64,000 nucleotides of DNA from JBGLNJ01 sp034434835 (GCA_034434835.1 DAOTXX010000179.1:55289-119288); one strand, 5' to 3'. Counted from the stretch's first letter, positions 1 to 8,721 are shown. Notes: generated by a model not told the origin, from the letters alone. Made by a program: numbers and translations.

Positions 1-1007
1 ATGATCTCCGCCTGGGCAAAGCCTTGCGCCACATCGCCTTTGCGCACCTTGATGTGTTTGAGCAGGTTGCCGGACTCGTGAACCTTGGGCGCGTCGGATT
101 CGAGCGCGCGCTGAGGCGAGTCCACCACGGGCAATGGCTCATACTCGACTTGAATCAGCGCAAGCGCGCGCTGCGCGATCTCGGGCGTCTCGGCGGCGAC
201 CACGGCGACCGCGTCGCCCACGTAGCGCACCTTGTCATAGCACAGCACCGGCCAGTCCTGGATCACCAGGCCATGATGCTTTTTGCCCGGCACGTCTTGG
301 TGTGTGATGACAGCCACGACGCCCGGCAGGGCTTGGGCCTGGCTCGTGTCAATCCGCTTGATGCGCGCATGGGGGATGCCGGCCCGCAGCGTCGCACCGA
401 ACAGCATATTCGGGAACACGTGATCGTCGGTATATTTGGCTGACCCGGTCACTTTGTCCACGGCGTCCGGCCTGGGCAGTGGGCGTCCTACGACGTTGAG
501 CGGTTCTTGCGTCTGCGGCAGATTGGAGATTGGGGATTGGAGATTGGAGATTTGGCGTTGCGCGGCATCTTTAATCGCGTGGATGACGCTCACGTATCCG
601 GTGCATCGGCAATACGTGTCCTTGAGCGCGTGTTTGATGTCGTCATCGGTCGGGTCGGGATTGCGGTCGAGGAGCGCCTTGGAGGTCATGATCAAGCCCG
701 GGGTGCAAAAGCCGCACTGCACTGCGCCGTGGTCAATGAACGCCTGTTGGAGCGGATGCAGTTGCCCCTCGCGCGCCAGCCCCTCGATCGTCTCGACGCG
801 CGCGCCGTGCGCCTTGATCGCCGGATAGATGCACGAGTTGACCGGCGTCCCATTCACCAGCACGGTGCAGATGCCGCACTCGGCTTCCTGGCAACCGATT
901 TTCGTTCCGGTCAATCCCAATTGATAGCGCAACACCTCGGCCAGAAATGCGTTCGGTTTGACCTCAATGGAAACCGGTTTGTCGTTCACGATCATTTCGA
1001 GTTTCAT
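1..1007 (-). CDS. Fused 2Fe-2S and molybdopterin subunits of a xanthine/aldehyde/CO dehydrogenase-family enzyme (3' end cut off by the window)
   Basis: The reading frame starts at ATG 1007 and stays open to the left edge (335 codons seen). Residues 1-150 are a CoxS/XdhC-like iron-sulfur domain. A plant-type ferredoxin cluster is formed by C39, C44, C47 and C59. The second 2Fe-2S cluster has C98-GF-C101 and C133-R-C135. From about residue 170 the start of the large molybdopterin subunit follows (GRPLPRPDAVDKVTGSAKY, later HARIKRIDTSQA). The domains are joined by residues 152-165, which read QISNLQSPISNLPQ and are encoded by a short GATTGGAGATT-type DNA repeat (about 520-552). These enzymes pass electrons from a hydroxylated substrate at Mo-cytosine dinucleotide through two 2Fe-2S clusters to FAD. 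The FAD subunit is the gene just upstream. The substrate cannot be told because the active-site part is missing. The fusion of usually separate subunits is certain; the function class is confident. Confidence 0.9.
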   Translation of the reverse strand, partial: MKLEMIVNDKPVSIEVKPNAFLAEVLRYQLGLTGTKIGCQEAECGICTVLVNGTPVNSCIYPAIKAHGARVETIEGLAREGQLHPLQQAFIDHGAVQCGFCTPGLIMTSKALLDRNPDPTDDDIKHALKDTYCRCTGYVSVIHAIKDAAQRQISNLQSPISNLPQTQEPLNVVGRPLPRPDAVDKVTGSAKYTDDHVFPNMLFGATLRAGIPHARIKRIDTSQAQALPGVVAVITHQDVPGKKHHGLVIQDWPVLCYDKVRYVGDAVAVVAAETPEIAQRALALIQVEYEPLPVVDSPQRALESDAPKVHESGNLLKHIKVRKGDVAQGFAQAEI

Positions 1008-1024
1008 CCTCTGCCTCGTCAAAC

Positions 1025-1070
1025 GTCAGGCGTCAAACGTTATCGAATGTTTTGGCGTTTGACGCCTGAC
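1025..1070. repeat. Perfect 14-bp inverted repeat in the coxM-coxS/L spacer
   Basis: Arms GTCAGGCGTCAAAC (1025-1038) and its exact complement (1057-1070) surround an 18-nt loop, between two genes of one operon. No T-tract follows on the minus strand, so it is not an obvious terminator. Related GACGTTTGACG-like strings occur near 22290-22315 and 36655-36700, so this looks like a dispersed repeat. Confidence 0.7.
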
Positions 1071-1073
1071 GCA

Positions 1074-1967
1074 TCACGCTTTCGCCCGCTCAATCGCCGA
1101 GTTCAAGACCTGTCTCAATAGAACACACAGCATTTCGCGTCGGTACTCGGCGGTAGCGCGATGGGCACTGGTGCGCGGATGACATTCGCTCAGTAAGACC
1201 GGGATGGCGGCTTCGATCGTCTCGGTAGTCGCTGGTTTGCCGGTGAGGAACGCTTGAACGGCGCGAGCGCAATACGGCGTCGGAGCGACCGGGCCGACCG
1301 CGACGCGCACACTGCTGATGATATGGCCGTCAAGCTCAAGTCGGGCAGCCATTCCCAAGATCGGCAGCGCGACGCCTTGGGGGCGCATGATGCGCGCAAA
1401 GGCCGAGGCTTCGCCCGGGCCCGTGGGGGTGAATCGCAGCGCCGAGATCATCTCGCGTGTCGGATCCACCCACGACCGGCCCGGCCCAAGATATAGCTTT
1501 TCCAGAGGCAGCCATTCCGAGTCGAACCCGTGCCCGTTCCCGTGTGACTTGCGAGCGACCTGCGCCTCTCCGCCTAACGCCAGGAGCGCGAGCGTTCCGT
1601 CGCCGGCGGGCAGTGCGTGAGCAATATTGCCGGCCAGTGTCGCCACGTTGCGCACCTGCGGCCCGCCGATCACGCCGCAGCCTTCGGCCAGCGCCGTGCC
1701 ATGCTGCTGGATCAATGGCGAATTGACGATCTGCGCATGTGTCACGCCGCAGCCGATGACGATGTGATCGCCTTCGCGTCGGATGTCGCTGGCGCCGGCA
1801 ATGCGCGTCACATCCACGAGCGCCTGGAGAGGAGGGCGGTGACCTTGCTGGAGTTCGAGGATGAGGTCTGTGCCGCCGCCCACGATACGCGCCTGGCCGT
1901 TGTACGAGGCCAGCAGCGCGAGTGCCTCACTGATGGAGGTCGGTAGATGGTAATCTTGCCACAACAT
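1074..1967 (-). CDS. FAD-binding subunit of a xanthine/CO dehydrogenase-family molybdoenzyme (CoxM/XdhB-like)
   Basis: This 297-residue protein matches the usual size of the medium, FAD-binding subunit. It carries the family's flavin-binding motifs: ARIVGGGTDL near residues 27-36 and GGPQVRNVATLAGNI near 101-115, with the C-terminal CO-dehydrogenase flavoprotein domain after about residue 175. The role is to take electrons from the 2Fe-2S clusters of the partner protein and pass them to NAD+, oxygen or a quinone. It lies 66 bp upstream of the fused iron-sulfur/molybdopterin gene in the same direction, so the two probably form one complex. Medium-small-large is the usual CoxMSL order, here with S and L fused. 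The natural substrate is unknown. Confidence 0.93.
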   Translation of the reverse strand: MLWQDYHLPTSISEALALLASYNGQARIVGGGTDLILELQQGHRPPLQALVDVTRIAGASDIRREGDHIVIGCGVTHAQIVNSPLIQQHGTALAEGCGVIGGPQVRNVATLAGNIAHALPAGDGTLALLALGGEAQVARKSHGNGHGFDSEWLPLEKLYLGPGRSWVDPTREMISALRFTPTGPGEASAFARIMRPQGVALPILGMAARLELDGHIISSVRVAVGPVAPTPYCARAVQAFLTGKPATTETIEAAIPVLLSECHPRTSAHRATAEYRREMLCVLLRQVLNSAIERAKA

Positions 1968-2142
1968 GGCAGCCTCAGCGATTCGGGGTGTGGTGCTGAC
2001 CGGCGCTTTTCGCCGGGCGGGGAAGCCCGGCGCCGACGTGCGTCCGACGCGCGCCGACCGATCAGCCGATGGACGGGGAAAATTCTAGCACAGGTTCAGC
2101 AGCGGAGCAAGGATGCAGGTTTCAGAGGGCGCGTGCTGAGCG

Positions 2143-2916
2143 TCAGTCTCGCCTCAATCCCCGCCGAGTTTCCGCGGCGGCCGTGCTGGCAGCAGCGCGC
2201 AGCAAGCGCGTGTCGTCGGCCGGCGTGACAAGGCGAAAGCCGCGCTCGGAAAGCCTGATCGCATTTTCCGGTGTGTAGGCGTGAACGCCGGGCACTATAT
2301 TATGCCTGGCAGCAGCGTTCAGGATCGTGTCGAGTGTGCGCATCAACGTCGGGTCGTTCAAGTCACCCACGCGGGGCAGCCCCAGGCTCAAGCTCAGATC
2401 GGATGGCCCCACATAGACCCCGTCGAGACCCGGGGTGGCGAGGATGTCGTCGAGGTGCTCAAGGGCCTCGACGGTTTCGATCATCGCCAGCGTGAGGATC
2501 GTCTCATTCGCGTGCGCGGCGTAATCTTGCCCGGCATAGACGGCGGCGCGCGTCGGACCGTAGCTGCGATACCCGGCGGGCGCATATCGGCACGCGCCCA
2601 CAAACGCCTCGGCTTGGGCTCGGTTGTTGATCATCGGGCAGATGATCCCGTACACGCCCGCATCCAACATGCGCATGATGATGGCCGGGTCATTCCACGG
2701 CACGCGCGCCAGCGGCACCACGTCGGTCGTCGAGATCGCTTGTAGCATAGACAGGGCGATCTGATAATCCGGCAATCCGTGTTGCGTGTCAATCGTGAGC
2801 GAATCAAAGCCGGCGTGTGCCATCACTTCGGCAGTCCACGCGCTCGGAATCGTGAGCCAGGAGTTGACGACCGTCTTGCCCTCTCGCCAGAGTTGTTTGA
2901 GTTTGTTTTCTCGCAT
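2143..2916 (-). CDS. HpcH/HpaI-family class II aldolase (2-keto-3-deoxy acid aldolase type)
   Basis: This 257-residue TIM-barrel protein belongs to the HpcH/HpaI aldolase/citrate lyase family. Members cleave or form 4-hydroxy-2-oxo acids with a divalent metal, giving pyruvate and an aldehyde. Residues expected at the active site are present: H46 in DTQHG, R71 in LARVP, E147 in MIETVEA as metal ligand and D173 in VGPSDLS as second ligand. The length fits the family. The start codon lies 1 nt after the dnaE stop, so translation is probably coupled to dnaE, although no functional link is known. The precise substrate (hydroxy-oxoheptanedioate, keto-deoxy-rhamnonate or other) cannot be read from sequence. 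Confidence 0.9.
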   Translation of the reverse strand: MRENKLKQLWREGKTVVNSWLTIPSAWTAEVMAHAGFDSLTIDTQHGLPDYQIALSMLQAISTTDVVPLARVPWNDPAIIMRMLDAGVYGIICPMINNRAQAEAFVGACRYAPAGYRSYGPTRAAVYAGQDYAAHANETILTLAMIETVEALEHLDDILATPGLDGVYVGPSDLSLSLGLPRVGDLNDPTLMRTLDTILNAAARHNIVPGVHAYTPENAIRLSERGFRLVTPADDTRLLRAAASTAAAETRRGLRRD

Positions 2917-2917
2917 G

Positions 2918-5900
2918 TTATGGCTGCATCTCCACCTTGACTGCGCCTGGCCCCAACATCTTTTCCAGGTCGCTCACCAGTTCTGGGCTAAAGCATGTAC
3001 AGTGGTTGGGAAATTCCATCTCAATCGCGCCGTTGCCGCCGCCAGTCAGGCGAAACTTGAAGCGATCGCGCCCTCCGCGGCTGGTGAGCAGGCGATGCAC
3101 TTCACTCAGCAGGCTCATGTCGCGCTCATGGTTGCCGCTGCGCACGAGCGTGATCGTCAATAGACGTGGCCTGGTGTCATTGACCGTCTGAGCTGTGGAT
3201 TGTTGGGTTGGCTGATCTGACGTTGGTGCAACCGGCTCGGCTGGCTGACCGTTGACCAGCCCGCGACGGGGACCCGCGGCAGACCGCTCGTCACTCGTTA
3301 CACTCGCTTCGCTCGCTACTGTCCACTCATAATCCGGTGGAGGAATGTCTGGCTCGATATCCCACACCGGCTCGGGTTCAGCGACGTGACGCGGCGGAAC
3401 CAGCATGACGGGCCTGGGCGCAGGCACGGCATCGGCGGGGCGAGCCACGCTGATCTGATCGGTGGCCGAATCGGCAATGATCTTGGGCTGCTTGCCGGTC
3501 GCGTCCACCTTGCCGCGCACGAGCACGACCTTGTCCGGCTGCCAGATGGACTGGGTCTGCTGCCAGACGCGCGGAAAGAGCACGATCTCGGTGGTGCCTT
3601 GCAGGTCTTCCAGGCCGGCAAACGCCATCGGATCACCCTTTTTGGTCGTCAGACGGCGGACGTACGTCACCATGCCCGCGACGACGACTTTTTGATTTGC
3701 CATGTCCTCGCTGATCTGGCCACACATCACGGTGACCGTATCATGCAAGTCGGCCATCACGCGCGCGAGAGGATGTTCGGAGATGTAACCGCCGACGAGT
3801 TCTTTTTCCCAAGTGAGCTTTTCTTTGGCGGGGGCCTCTTCCACGTTGGGCAAGGGCGTCAGCACGGACATCTCCGCCGTTGGGCCGGCCGCGCCAAAGA
3901 GCGTCATCTGGCCCAGGTCGGCGGCGCGATGCGCCTGCGACGAGAGGCCCAGCATCCGGTCCAGGATCGTGAGTAGCTGCGCACGGCGTCCGAACTCGTC
4001 AAACGCACCAGCCTTGACCAGGCTTTCGAGCGCGCGGCGATTCACCTGCCGCAAGTCCACGCGACGGCAAAAGTCGTCGAGGTTGCGGAATGGGCCATCG
4101 CCCCCCCGTGCCTCGAGGATGACCTGCACCGGGCCTTCCCCGACGTTCTTGATCGCGCCCATGCCAAAGCGAATGGCCGGGATGCAATCGCCGCTTTTGC
4201 CCTGGCACGTCTCGATGGAGAAATCCAGGACACTGTGGTTCACGCTGGGCTTCAGAACCGGAATCCCCATCCGGCGACACTCGGCCATCAGAAAGCCGAT
4301 TTTGTCTGTGTTGTTTCGCTCGACCGAAAGCAGCGCTGTCATGTACTCGATCGGATAATGCGCTTTGAGAAAAGCCGTCTGGCAAGTGATGACGGCATAG
4401 TCGGCTGCGTGTGCTTTGTTAAAGCCGTAGCGCGCAAAGAACTCGATGTCGTCATAGATCGAGGCCGCGACTCGTTCTTCGATGCCGTTCTGGATCGCGC
4501 CATGGATAAAGCGCGCGCGGTGCTCGTCAATTTTCTCCCGGATCTTTTTACCGACCGCTTTGCGGATCTGATCGGCATCGCCCGGCGAGTAGCCGGCCAG
4601 CTCGCTGGCGATGCGAATGATTTGCTCCTGGTAGACCGTAATGCCATAGGTTTCCGCCAAGATCGGTTCGAGCTTGGGGTGCTTGTACTCGACCTTCTCT
4701 TGGCCGTGCATACGGCGGATGTAGGTGGGGATGTATTCGAGCGGGCCGGGTCGAAACAGCGAGATCGCCGCGACAATGTGCTCAAAGCGGGTCGGGCGCA
4801 TCTCCATCAGCACGCGCCGCATGCCCGAACCTTCCACCTGGAACACACCGGCCACGTCGCCGCGCGCCAGCAGCTCGAACGCTTTCGGATCGTCAATCGG
4901 GATGTTTTCCAGGTTGAACTCGACGCCGTGATTCTGCTGGATGAGCTCGCACGCGCGGCGCATGATCGTCAGCGTGCTCAAGCCCAGGAAATCCACCTTG
5001 AGCAAGCCGATCGCGTCGCACGTGTTCATCTCGAACTGGGTGACGATGCCCAGACCCGATTCATCTGTGCCCTTAGTCGGGCGGTGCAGCGGCGTGTACT
5101 CGACCAGCGGCCTGTCGGAGATGATGACGCCCGCGGCATGCGTGCTGGCGTGCCGCACGACCCCTTCGAGTTTTTGCGCCGTGTCGAGCAGCTCGTGGAT
5201 ATAGCCCACGGATCCGTATTTCTGTTTGAGGTCTGGCACCTGCTCGATCGCTTCGGCGAGGGAGACGGGCTTGCCGGGGATGGCCGGGATGAGCTTGGCG
5301 ACGCTGTCCACTTCACCTAACGGAATGTCGAGCGCGCGGCCCACGTCGCGCACGGCGGCGCGCGCCCCCATCGTCCCAAAGGCGATGATCTGAGCGACGT
5401 TCTCATGACCGTATTTCTGCACGGCGTATTCGATCATCTCGCCGCGCCGGTCATCGGGAAAGTCCATGTCAATGTCGGGCATCGAGATACGGCCCGGGTT
5501 GAGGAAGCGCTCAAAGAGCAGCCCATGCGCCAGCGGGTCGAGCCGCGTGATGCCGGTGCAGTAAGCGACCATCGAGCCGGCGCCGGAGCCGCGCACGTTC
5601 CACCAGATGCCGCGTTCTTTGGCGTGGCGCGTCAGGTCCCATACGATGAGAAAATAATTGTCGAATCCCATCTGGTGGATCACAGTGAGTTCGTAATCGA
5701 GGCGCTGGCGGATCGCCGGGTCGTCCGCACGCGCGCCGTAACGCTCACGCAGGCCATCCTCGCATAATTGGCGCAGGAACGATTCTGCCGTGTGACCCTG
5801 TGGAACGGGAAAGATCGGCAGGTGATAGCCGGTCGGATCCAGAGCGACGTTGCACATCTCGGCGATCGCCAGCGGTGTGACGAGCGCCTCGGGGGCCTCG

Positions 5901-6721
5901 CTGCCGAACAGCGCCGCCATCTCCTCGGCGGACTTGAGATAGTACGATCGGTCGGTCATCCGCATCCGGTCGGGCTGGCTCACCAGGCTGCCCGTGCCGA
6001 CGCACAGCAATACATCTTGCGCCATCCAATCGTCGGCGTGGATATAGTGGACGTCGTTGGTCGCCACAAGCTTGAGATCGAACTCTTTGGCCCAGCGGAT
6101 GAGTTGCGCGTTGGCCTTGTCCAGACCGGGGATGTTGTCATGCCATTGCAATTCGAGATAGTAACGCTCCGGCCCGAATGTCTCTCGATACCAGGTCAGC
6201 GCGCTTTTGGCCTTGTCCACCTGACCGTTGAGCAAAAGCTCTGGCACTTCGGACGAGCCGCAGCCGCTCAAGCAGATCAGGCCTTCGCTGTAACGCGCCA
6301 GGATGTCTTTGTCCACGCGCGGCTTGTAGTAAAAGCCTTCGAGCTGCGCCAGGCTGGCCAGTTGGTACAGATTCCGGACGCCCGTATTATTCTGCGCCAG
6401 GAGCAACAGGTGATACTGGCTCTTGTCCTTTTGAGGATCGCGGTCAAAGCGCGAGCGTGGGGCGAGGTAAGCCTCGATGCCGATGATGGGCTGGAGGCCG
6501 GCTTTTTTGGCCGCATTGTAAAACTCGATCGTGCCGAACATGACGCCGTGATCGGTCAGCGCAATAGCGGGCTGGCCCAGCTCTTGGGCGCGCGCGACGA
6601 GCCTGCCGGTGTTGCACAGGCCATCGAGCAGCGAGTATTCACTGTGGACGTGGAGATGAACGAATGGATCGGACATGCCTGCTACCCGGTGATCGGTTCT
6701 CGATGTTTGGTCAACGGACAC
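2918..6721 (-). CDS. dnaE: DNA polymerase III subunit alpha
   Basis: Replicative DNA polymerase of 1267 residues. Order of domains: N-terminal PHP domain (HLHVHSEYSLLDG near residue 22), polymerase palm with catalytic aspartates in PDIDMDFPDDRRGE, fingers and thumb, helix-hairpin-helix region, OB fold (VVVAGMVTYVRRLTTKKGDPMAF) and a C-terminal tau-binding-type domain (RPRLLTITLVRSGNHERDM). The longest start is GTG 6721 with GGGAGG 10 nt upstream. ATG 6676 (MSDPFVHLHVHSEYS) fits the family's usual N-terminus, so the start is uncertain by 15 codons. The linker near 3280-3330 (VASEASVTSDERS) is encoded by a repeat-like GAGCGAAGCGAGT string. The gene follows the ankyrin gene by 27 bp and precedes the aldolase by 1 nt. 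Confidence 0.97.
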   Translation of the reverse strand: MSVDQTSRTDHRVAGMSDPFVHLHVHSEYSLLDGLCNTGRLVARAQELGQPAIALTDHGVMFGTIEFYNAAKKAGLQPIIGIEAYLAPRSRFDRDPQKDKSQYHLLLLAQNNTGVRNLYQLASLAQLEGFYYKPRVDKDILARYSEGLICLSGCGSSEVPELLLNGQVDKAKSALTWYRETFGPERYYLELQWHDNIPGLDKANAQLIRWAKEFDLKLVATNDVHYIHADDWMAQDVLLCVGTGSLVSQPDRMRMTDRSYYLKSAEEMAALFGSEAPEALVTPLAIAEMCNVALDPTGYHLPIFPVPQGHTAESFLRQLCEDGLRERYGARADDPAIRQRLDYELTVIHQMGFDNYFLIVWDLTRHAKERGIWWNVRGSGAGSMVAYCTGITRLDPLAHGLLFERFLNPGRISMPDIDMDFPDDRRGEMIEYAVQKYGHENVAQIIAFGTMGARAAVRDVGRALDIPLGEVDSVAKLIPAIPGKPVSLAEAIEQVPDLKQKYGSVGYIHELLDTAQKLEGVVRHASTHAAGVIISDRPLVEYTPLHRPTKGTDESGLGIVTQFEMNTCDAIGLLKVDFLGLSTLTIMRRACELIQQNHGVEFNLENIPIDDPKAFELLARGDVAGVFQVEGSGMRRVLMEMRPTRFEHIVAAISLFRPGPLEYIPTYIRRMHGQEKVEYKHPKLEPILAETYGITVYQEQIIRIASELAGYSPGDADQIRKAVGKKIREKIDEHRARFIHGAIQNGIEERVAASIYDDIEFFARYGFNKAHAADYAVITCQTAFLKAHYPIEYMTALLSVERNNTDKIGFLMAECRRMGIPVLKPSVNHSVLDFSIETCQGKSGDCIPAIRFGMGAIKNVGEGPVQVILEARGGDGPFRNLDDFCRRVDLRQVNRRALESLVKAGAFDEFGRRAQLLTILDRMLGLSSQAHRAADLGQMTLFGAAGPTAEMSVLTPLPNVEEAPAKEKLTWEKELVGGYISEHPLARVMADLHDTVTVMCGQISEDMANQKVVVAGMVTYVRRLTTKKGDPMAFAGLEDLQGTTEIVLFPRVWQQTQSIWQPDKVVLVRGKVDATGKQPKIIADSATDQISVARPADAVPAPRPVMLVPPRHVAEPEPVWDIEPDIPPPDYEWTVASEASVTSDERSAAGPRRGLVNGQPAEPVAPTSDQPTQQSTAQTVNDTRPRLLTITLVRSGNHERDMSLLSEVHRLLTSRGGRDRFKFRLTGGGNGAIEMEFPNHCTCFSPELVSDLEKMLGPGAVKVEMQP

Positions 6722-6748
6722 GCTTCATCCGCCTCCCGGAATATCCCC

Positions 6749-7693
6749 TCAATCCTCTGGAGGCGCGCTGTATTCTGCGCCGTGTGCTTCCAGCAGTTGG
6801 ATGATGTGGTGAGCAGCCTCTCGATCGGGCGAGAACTGCACCATGTCATGAGCAAAGTACAACGCGGACGCATTGGCGAATGTCTTGGCATTGACGTCGG
6901 CTCCTCGCTCAAGCAATAGAGAGACTGTTTCCACGTTTCCCGCGATCACGGCTTGCATCAGCGCAGTCCATCCCGAAGCACTGGGCTGGTTAATGCTGGC
7001 CCCTGCGTCCAGCAATTGCTTGACCACCTCGATCTGGCCGCTTTGCGCTGCCCAACGCAAGGCCGAAATGTCCTGATCGTCAGACACGTTGACGTTGGCC
7101 CCTGCCTGGAGCGCCATTTTCAAGTCGTTGAGATCTCCCTCAGAGGCAGCTTTTAACAACTGCGCCTCCAGAGCAGAGTGATGCTTTGTTTTGGGCTTGA
7201 CTTGCCTGATCTGGGCTACCTGCAAGAATTCGAGAAACCACATCCAGGCCTGCACGGCCTCTGGAAGCACCATGCCGGCTTCGGCATTCTCTTTGAGAAT
7301 GTTGACCTTGAACTGAACGCTTGACAAGAGATCGTTCGTGACCTTAGCTCCCCTGGCGAGCAGGAATTCCACGGTGTCGAACTGTCCCGCCAGAGCAGCG
7401 CTCATCAGGGGCGTCATGTCGGCGCCTCCCAGGTTTTCGATGTCCGCCCCGGCCTCGATCAGCCGCTTCACGACCTCGAGGTGTCCTTCTCTTGCGGCTT
7501 CGTTCAAGGCCGAATACCCGTACTGGTCACGAGCATTCACATTCGCTCCTTTCTCCAGGCAGGCGTCCACCGCACTCAGGTCCCCCCGGGACGCGGCTAG
7601 CAGGAGCTGCTCATCTATCTGCTTGGTCGTTTGCTCTTTCTGGGGGTGTGGTTGCTCTACCTTGGTTGTCTTTTGGGATCTCTTTTTTGCCAT
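6749..7693 (-). CDS. Ankyrin-repeat protein
   Basis: Soluble protein of 314 residues from the start at ATG 7693 (MAKKRSQK). A Lys/Gln-rich N-terminus is followed by ankyrin repeats. Typical strings are DLSAVDACLEKGANVNARDQYGYSALNEAAREGHLEVVKRLIEAG in two halves of the first array, and a second array after about residue 185 (GDLNDLKMALQAGANVNVSDDQD). A non-repeat helical segment (about 135-180) separates the arrays. Ankyrin repeats bind other proteins; no catalytic domain is visible, so the partner is unknown. The open frame extends to 7789, but that extension is encoded by a palindromic repeat (7730-7779) and is judged spurious. No clear ribosome site precedes either start. The dnaE gene follows in the same direction. 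Confidence 0.85.
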   Translation of the reverse strand: MAKKRSQKTTKVEQPHPQKEQTTKQIDEQLLLAASRGDLSAVDACLEKGANVNARDQYGYSALNEAAREGHLEVVKRLIEAGADIENLGGADMTPLMSAALAGQFDTVEFLLARGAKVTNDLLSSVQFKVNILKENAEAGMVLPEAVQAWMWFLEFLQVAQIRQVKPKTKHHSALEAQLLKAASEGDLNDLKMALQAGANVNVSDDQDISALRWAAQSGQIEVVKQLLDAGASINQPSASGWTALMQAVIAGNVETVSLLLERGADVNAKTFANASALYFAHDMVQFSPDREAAHHIIQLLEAHGAEYSAPPED

Positions 7694-7729
7694 AGGGACA
7701 TGGAAATAGTTAATCGTCCCACCCTCTTC

Positions 7730-7779
7730 GTAGGAGCGCCCTCTGGGCGCGATTATCGCGCCGAGGACGGCGCTCCTAC
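7730..7779. repeat. REP-like palindromic element
   Basis: Outer arms GTAGGAGCGCC (7730-7740) and GGCGCTCCTAC (7769-7779) enclose an inner near-perfect palindrome GGCGCGAT-T-ATCGCGCC (7746-7762). It sits just upstream of the ankyrin gene and is the only coding content of that frame's N-terminal extension. It resembles short interspersed hairpin repeats. Confidence 0.75.
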
Positions 7780-7942
7780 GCAGTAACAATGGGATGATTA
7801 TTTTCTTCTGCGCCCATAACTGCCACGTGGTTTCCCTTCAGCAGCATATGGGTCAATCAGCACAAACCTCTGGGAGCAAAATACCCTCGCACTTCCAAAG
7901 AGTTTTCAAATTCGCTGAAACAGATATATCCTTCATTCATGC

Positions 7943-8024
7943 GTGTCAACTTAAGGTTGGAGTGCAGGCTTCAGCCTGCATAAAACGCGGCCTGAAGGCC
8001 GCACTCCGGGGCTAAAGTTTACAC
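7943..8024. repeat. Two-hairpin interspersed element, copy 1
   Basis: An 82-bp element with imperfect terminal inverted repeats (GTGTCAACTT / AAGTTTACAC). It contains two hairpins: GCAGGC-TTCA-GCCTGC and GCGGCC-TGAA-GGCCGC. An outer stem GGAGTGC/GCACTCC closes both. A second copy in the same orientation lies at 14805-14886, with roughly nine in ten bases identical. Its right end directly abuts the attC-like site at 8025. Confidence 0.85.
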
Positions 8025-8085
8025 CGTATGCGTCAGCCGCCACGTAGCGAAGGAGCAAAGCGGTCGGCTGCGTTGGGTAGGCCAA
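8025..8085 (-). repeat. attC-like recombination site (site 1)
   Basis: On the minus strand this begins ACCCAAC, fitting the attC consensus RYYYAAC, then GCAGCCGACCGC, a spacer, GCGGCTGACGC and ATACG. The two halves are an imperfect palindrome with unpaired bases, as in integron attC sites. The expected closing GTTRRRY box is replaced by the end of the hairpin element at 7943-8024. A similar sequence in the same orientation lies at 8653-8715, so the two sites bracket the two small genes. The attC assignment rests on consensus boxes and palindrome only; no integrase is in the window. Confidence 0.5.
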
Positions 8086-8110
8086 CTCCCCATTGCCTGC
8101 TGTTTCGGAC

Positions 8111-8374
8111 TCAAGTTGCAGGTACAGTCTTGGACACCGGATGCGCAATGCGCCGTAAGGCTTGCTCTATCGCCTGGGGAAAATCTACGAAGACAAAATA
8201 GTCCGCAGGATACAAGTAGTCTTCACCCTCGTTGTCTATCACACGGATGTACTTTGACTTTGCGGCATTCTCATCGGGCAAGACTTCATATATCATGCGT
8301 GGCGTGAGCAAGTCCGGGTCATCGCTGTGAACACAAATGGCAAATCGTGGTCCTGACTTTTGACGTTTGGTCAT
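8111..8374 (-). CDS. Small conserved hypothetical protein (87 residues)
   Basis: An 87-residue acidic protein without signal peptide or membrane segment. It has a compact beta-rich core: MIYEVLPDENAAKSKYIRVI, then DNEGEDYLYPADYFVFVDFP. Short proteins of this look, with a VLPDE..A.....RVID..GEDYLYP pattern, are familiar as uncharacterised proteins, but I know of no function. The gene lies 9 bp downstream of the other small gene (8384-8617), in the same direction. Both are enclosed by attC-like sites, suggesting they move as one cassette. The neighbouring toxin-antitoxin pair makes an accessory role plausible. This is not proof of a toxin-antitoxin function. Confidence 0.75.
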   Translation of the reverse strand: MTKRQKSGPRFAICVHSDDPDLLTPRMIYEVLPDENAAKSKYIRVIDNEGEDYLYPADYFVFVDFPQAIEQALRRIAHPVSKTVPAT

Positions 8375-8383
8375 ACTCGCTCA

Positions 8384-8617
8384 TCAATCCAAGAAACGTT
8401 TGATTCTCATTTTCCGTTTGCCGATGCCATGAGCTTCAAACCAGTGGAGTTCTGCCAGCCGTATAGTGCCATCGGCCAGCCGTACGGTAGTTATCCCTGT
8501 CAGTTTCCGCCAACGGCCCGGGCCATATCGCTTTCGTAGCAAGGCAAGTATGCGAATGCCACTGCCTGTTGCAATAGATTGGATGTCGGCAATCTCGCTG
8601 ATGATTTCAAAGCGCAT
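8384..8617 (-). CDS. Small conserved hypothetical protein (77 residues)
   Basis: A 77-residue basic protein. The visible pattern is an N-terminal alpha/beta part (MRFEIISEIADIQSIATGSG), a basic linker LRKRYGPGRWRKLTG, a beta hairpin VRLADGTIRLAELHWFEAHG and a basic tail GKRKMRIKRFLD. I recognise it as a recurring uncharacterised small protein. No catalytic motif is evident; the basic surface would suit nucleic-acid or ribosome binding, but that is a guess. It is the first gene of a two-gene unit with 8111-8374 and begins 36 bp from an attC-like site, facing away from it, as in an integron gene cassette. Confidence 0.75.
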   Translation of the reverse strand: MRFEIISEIADIQSIATGSGIRILALLRKRYGPGRWRKLTGITTVRLADGTIRLAELHWFEAHGIGKRKMRIKRFLD

Positions 8618-8652
8618 CGAGACACATTATCGCATGTGTCGTCCTGGGATGC

Positions 8653-8715
8653 AAGCAGTGGCCCAACGTATGCGTCAACCGCACGCGAAGCGAAGCGGAG
8701 CGTGTCGGCTGCAAC
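8653..8715 (-). repeat. attC-like recombination site (site 2)
   Basis: On the minus strand it reads GCAGCCGACACG, a spacer rich in CGCTTCG, CGTGCGGTTGACGC, ATAC and then GTTGGGC, fitting the attC closing consensus GTTRRRY. It is similar to site 1 (8025-8085) and has the same orientation. Its opening RYYYAAC box is not intact: a group II intron begins 7 bp away at 8722 on the opposite strand. Known group IIC-attC introns insert exactly there, opposite to cassette genes. Confidence 0.5.
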
Positions 8716-8721
8716 TAGTGT

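Noticed and set aside
4235..6919. Two long plus-strand frames (361 and 383 codons)
   Set aside because: Antisense to dnaE, whose domains are continuous on the minus strand.
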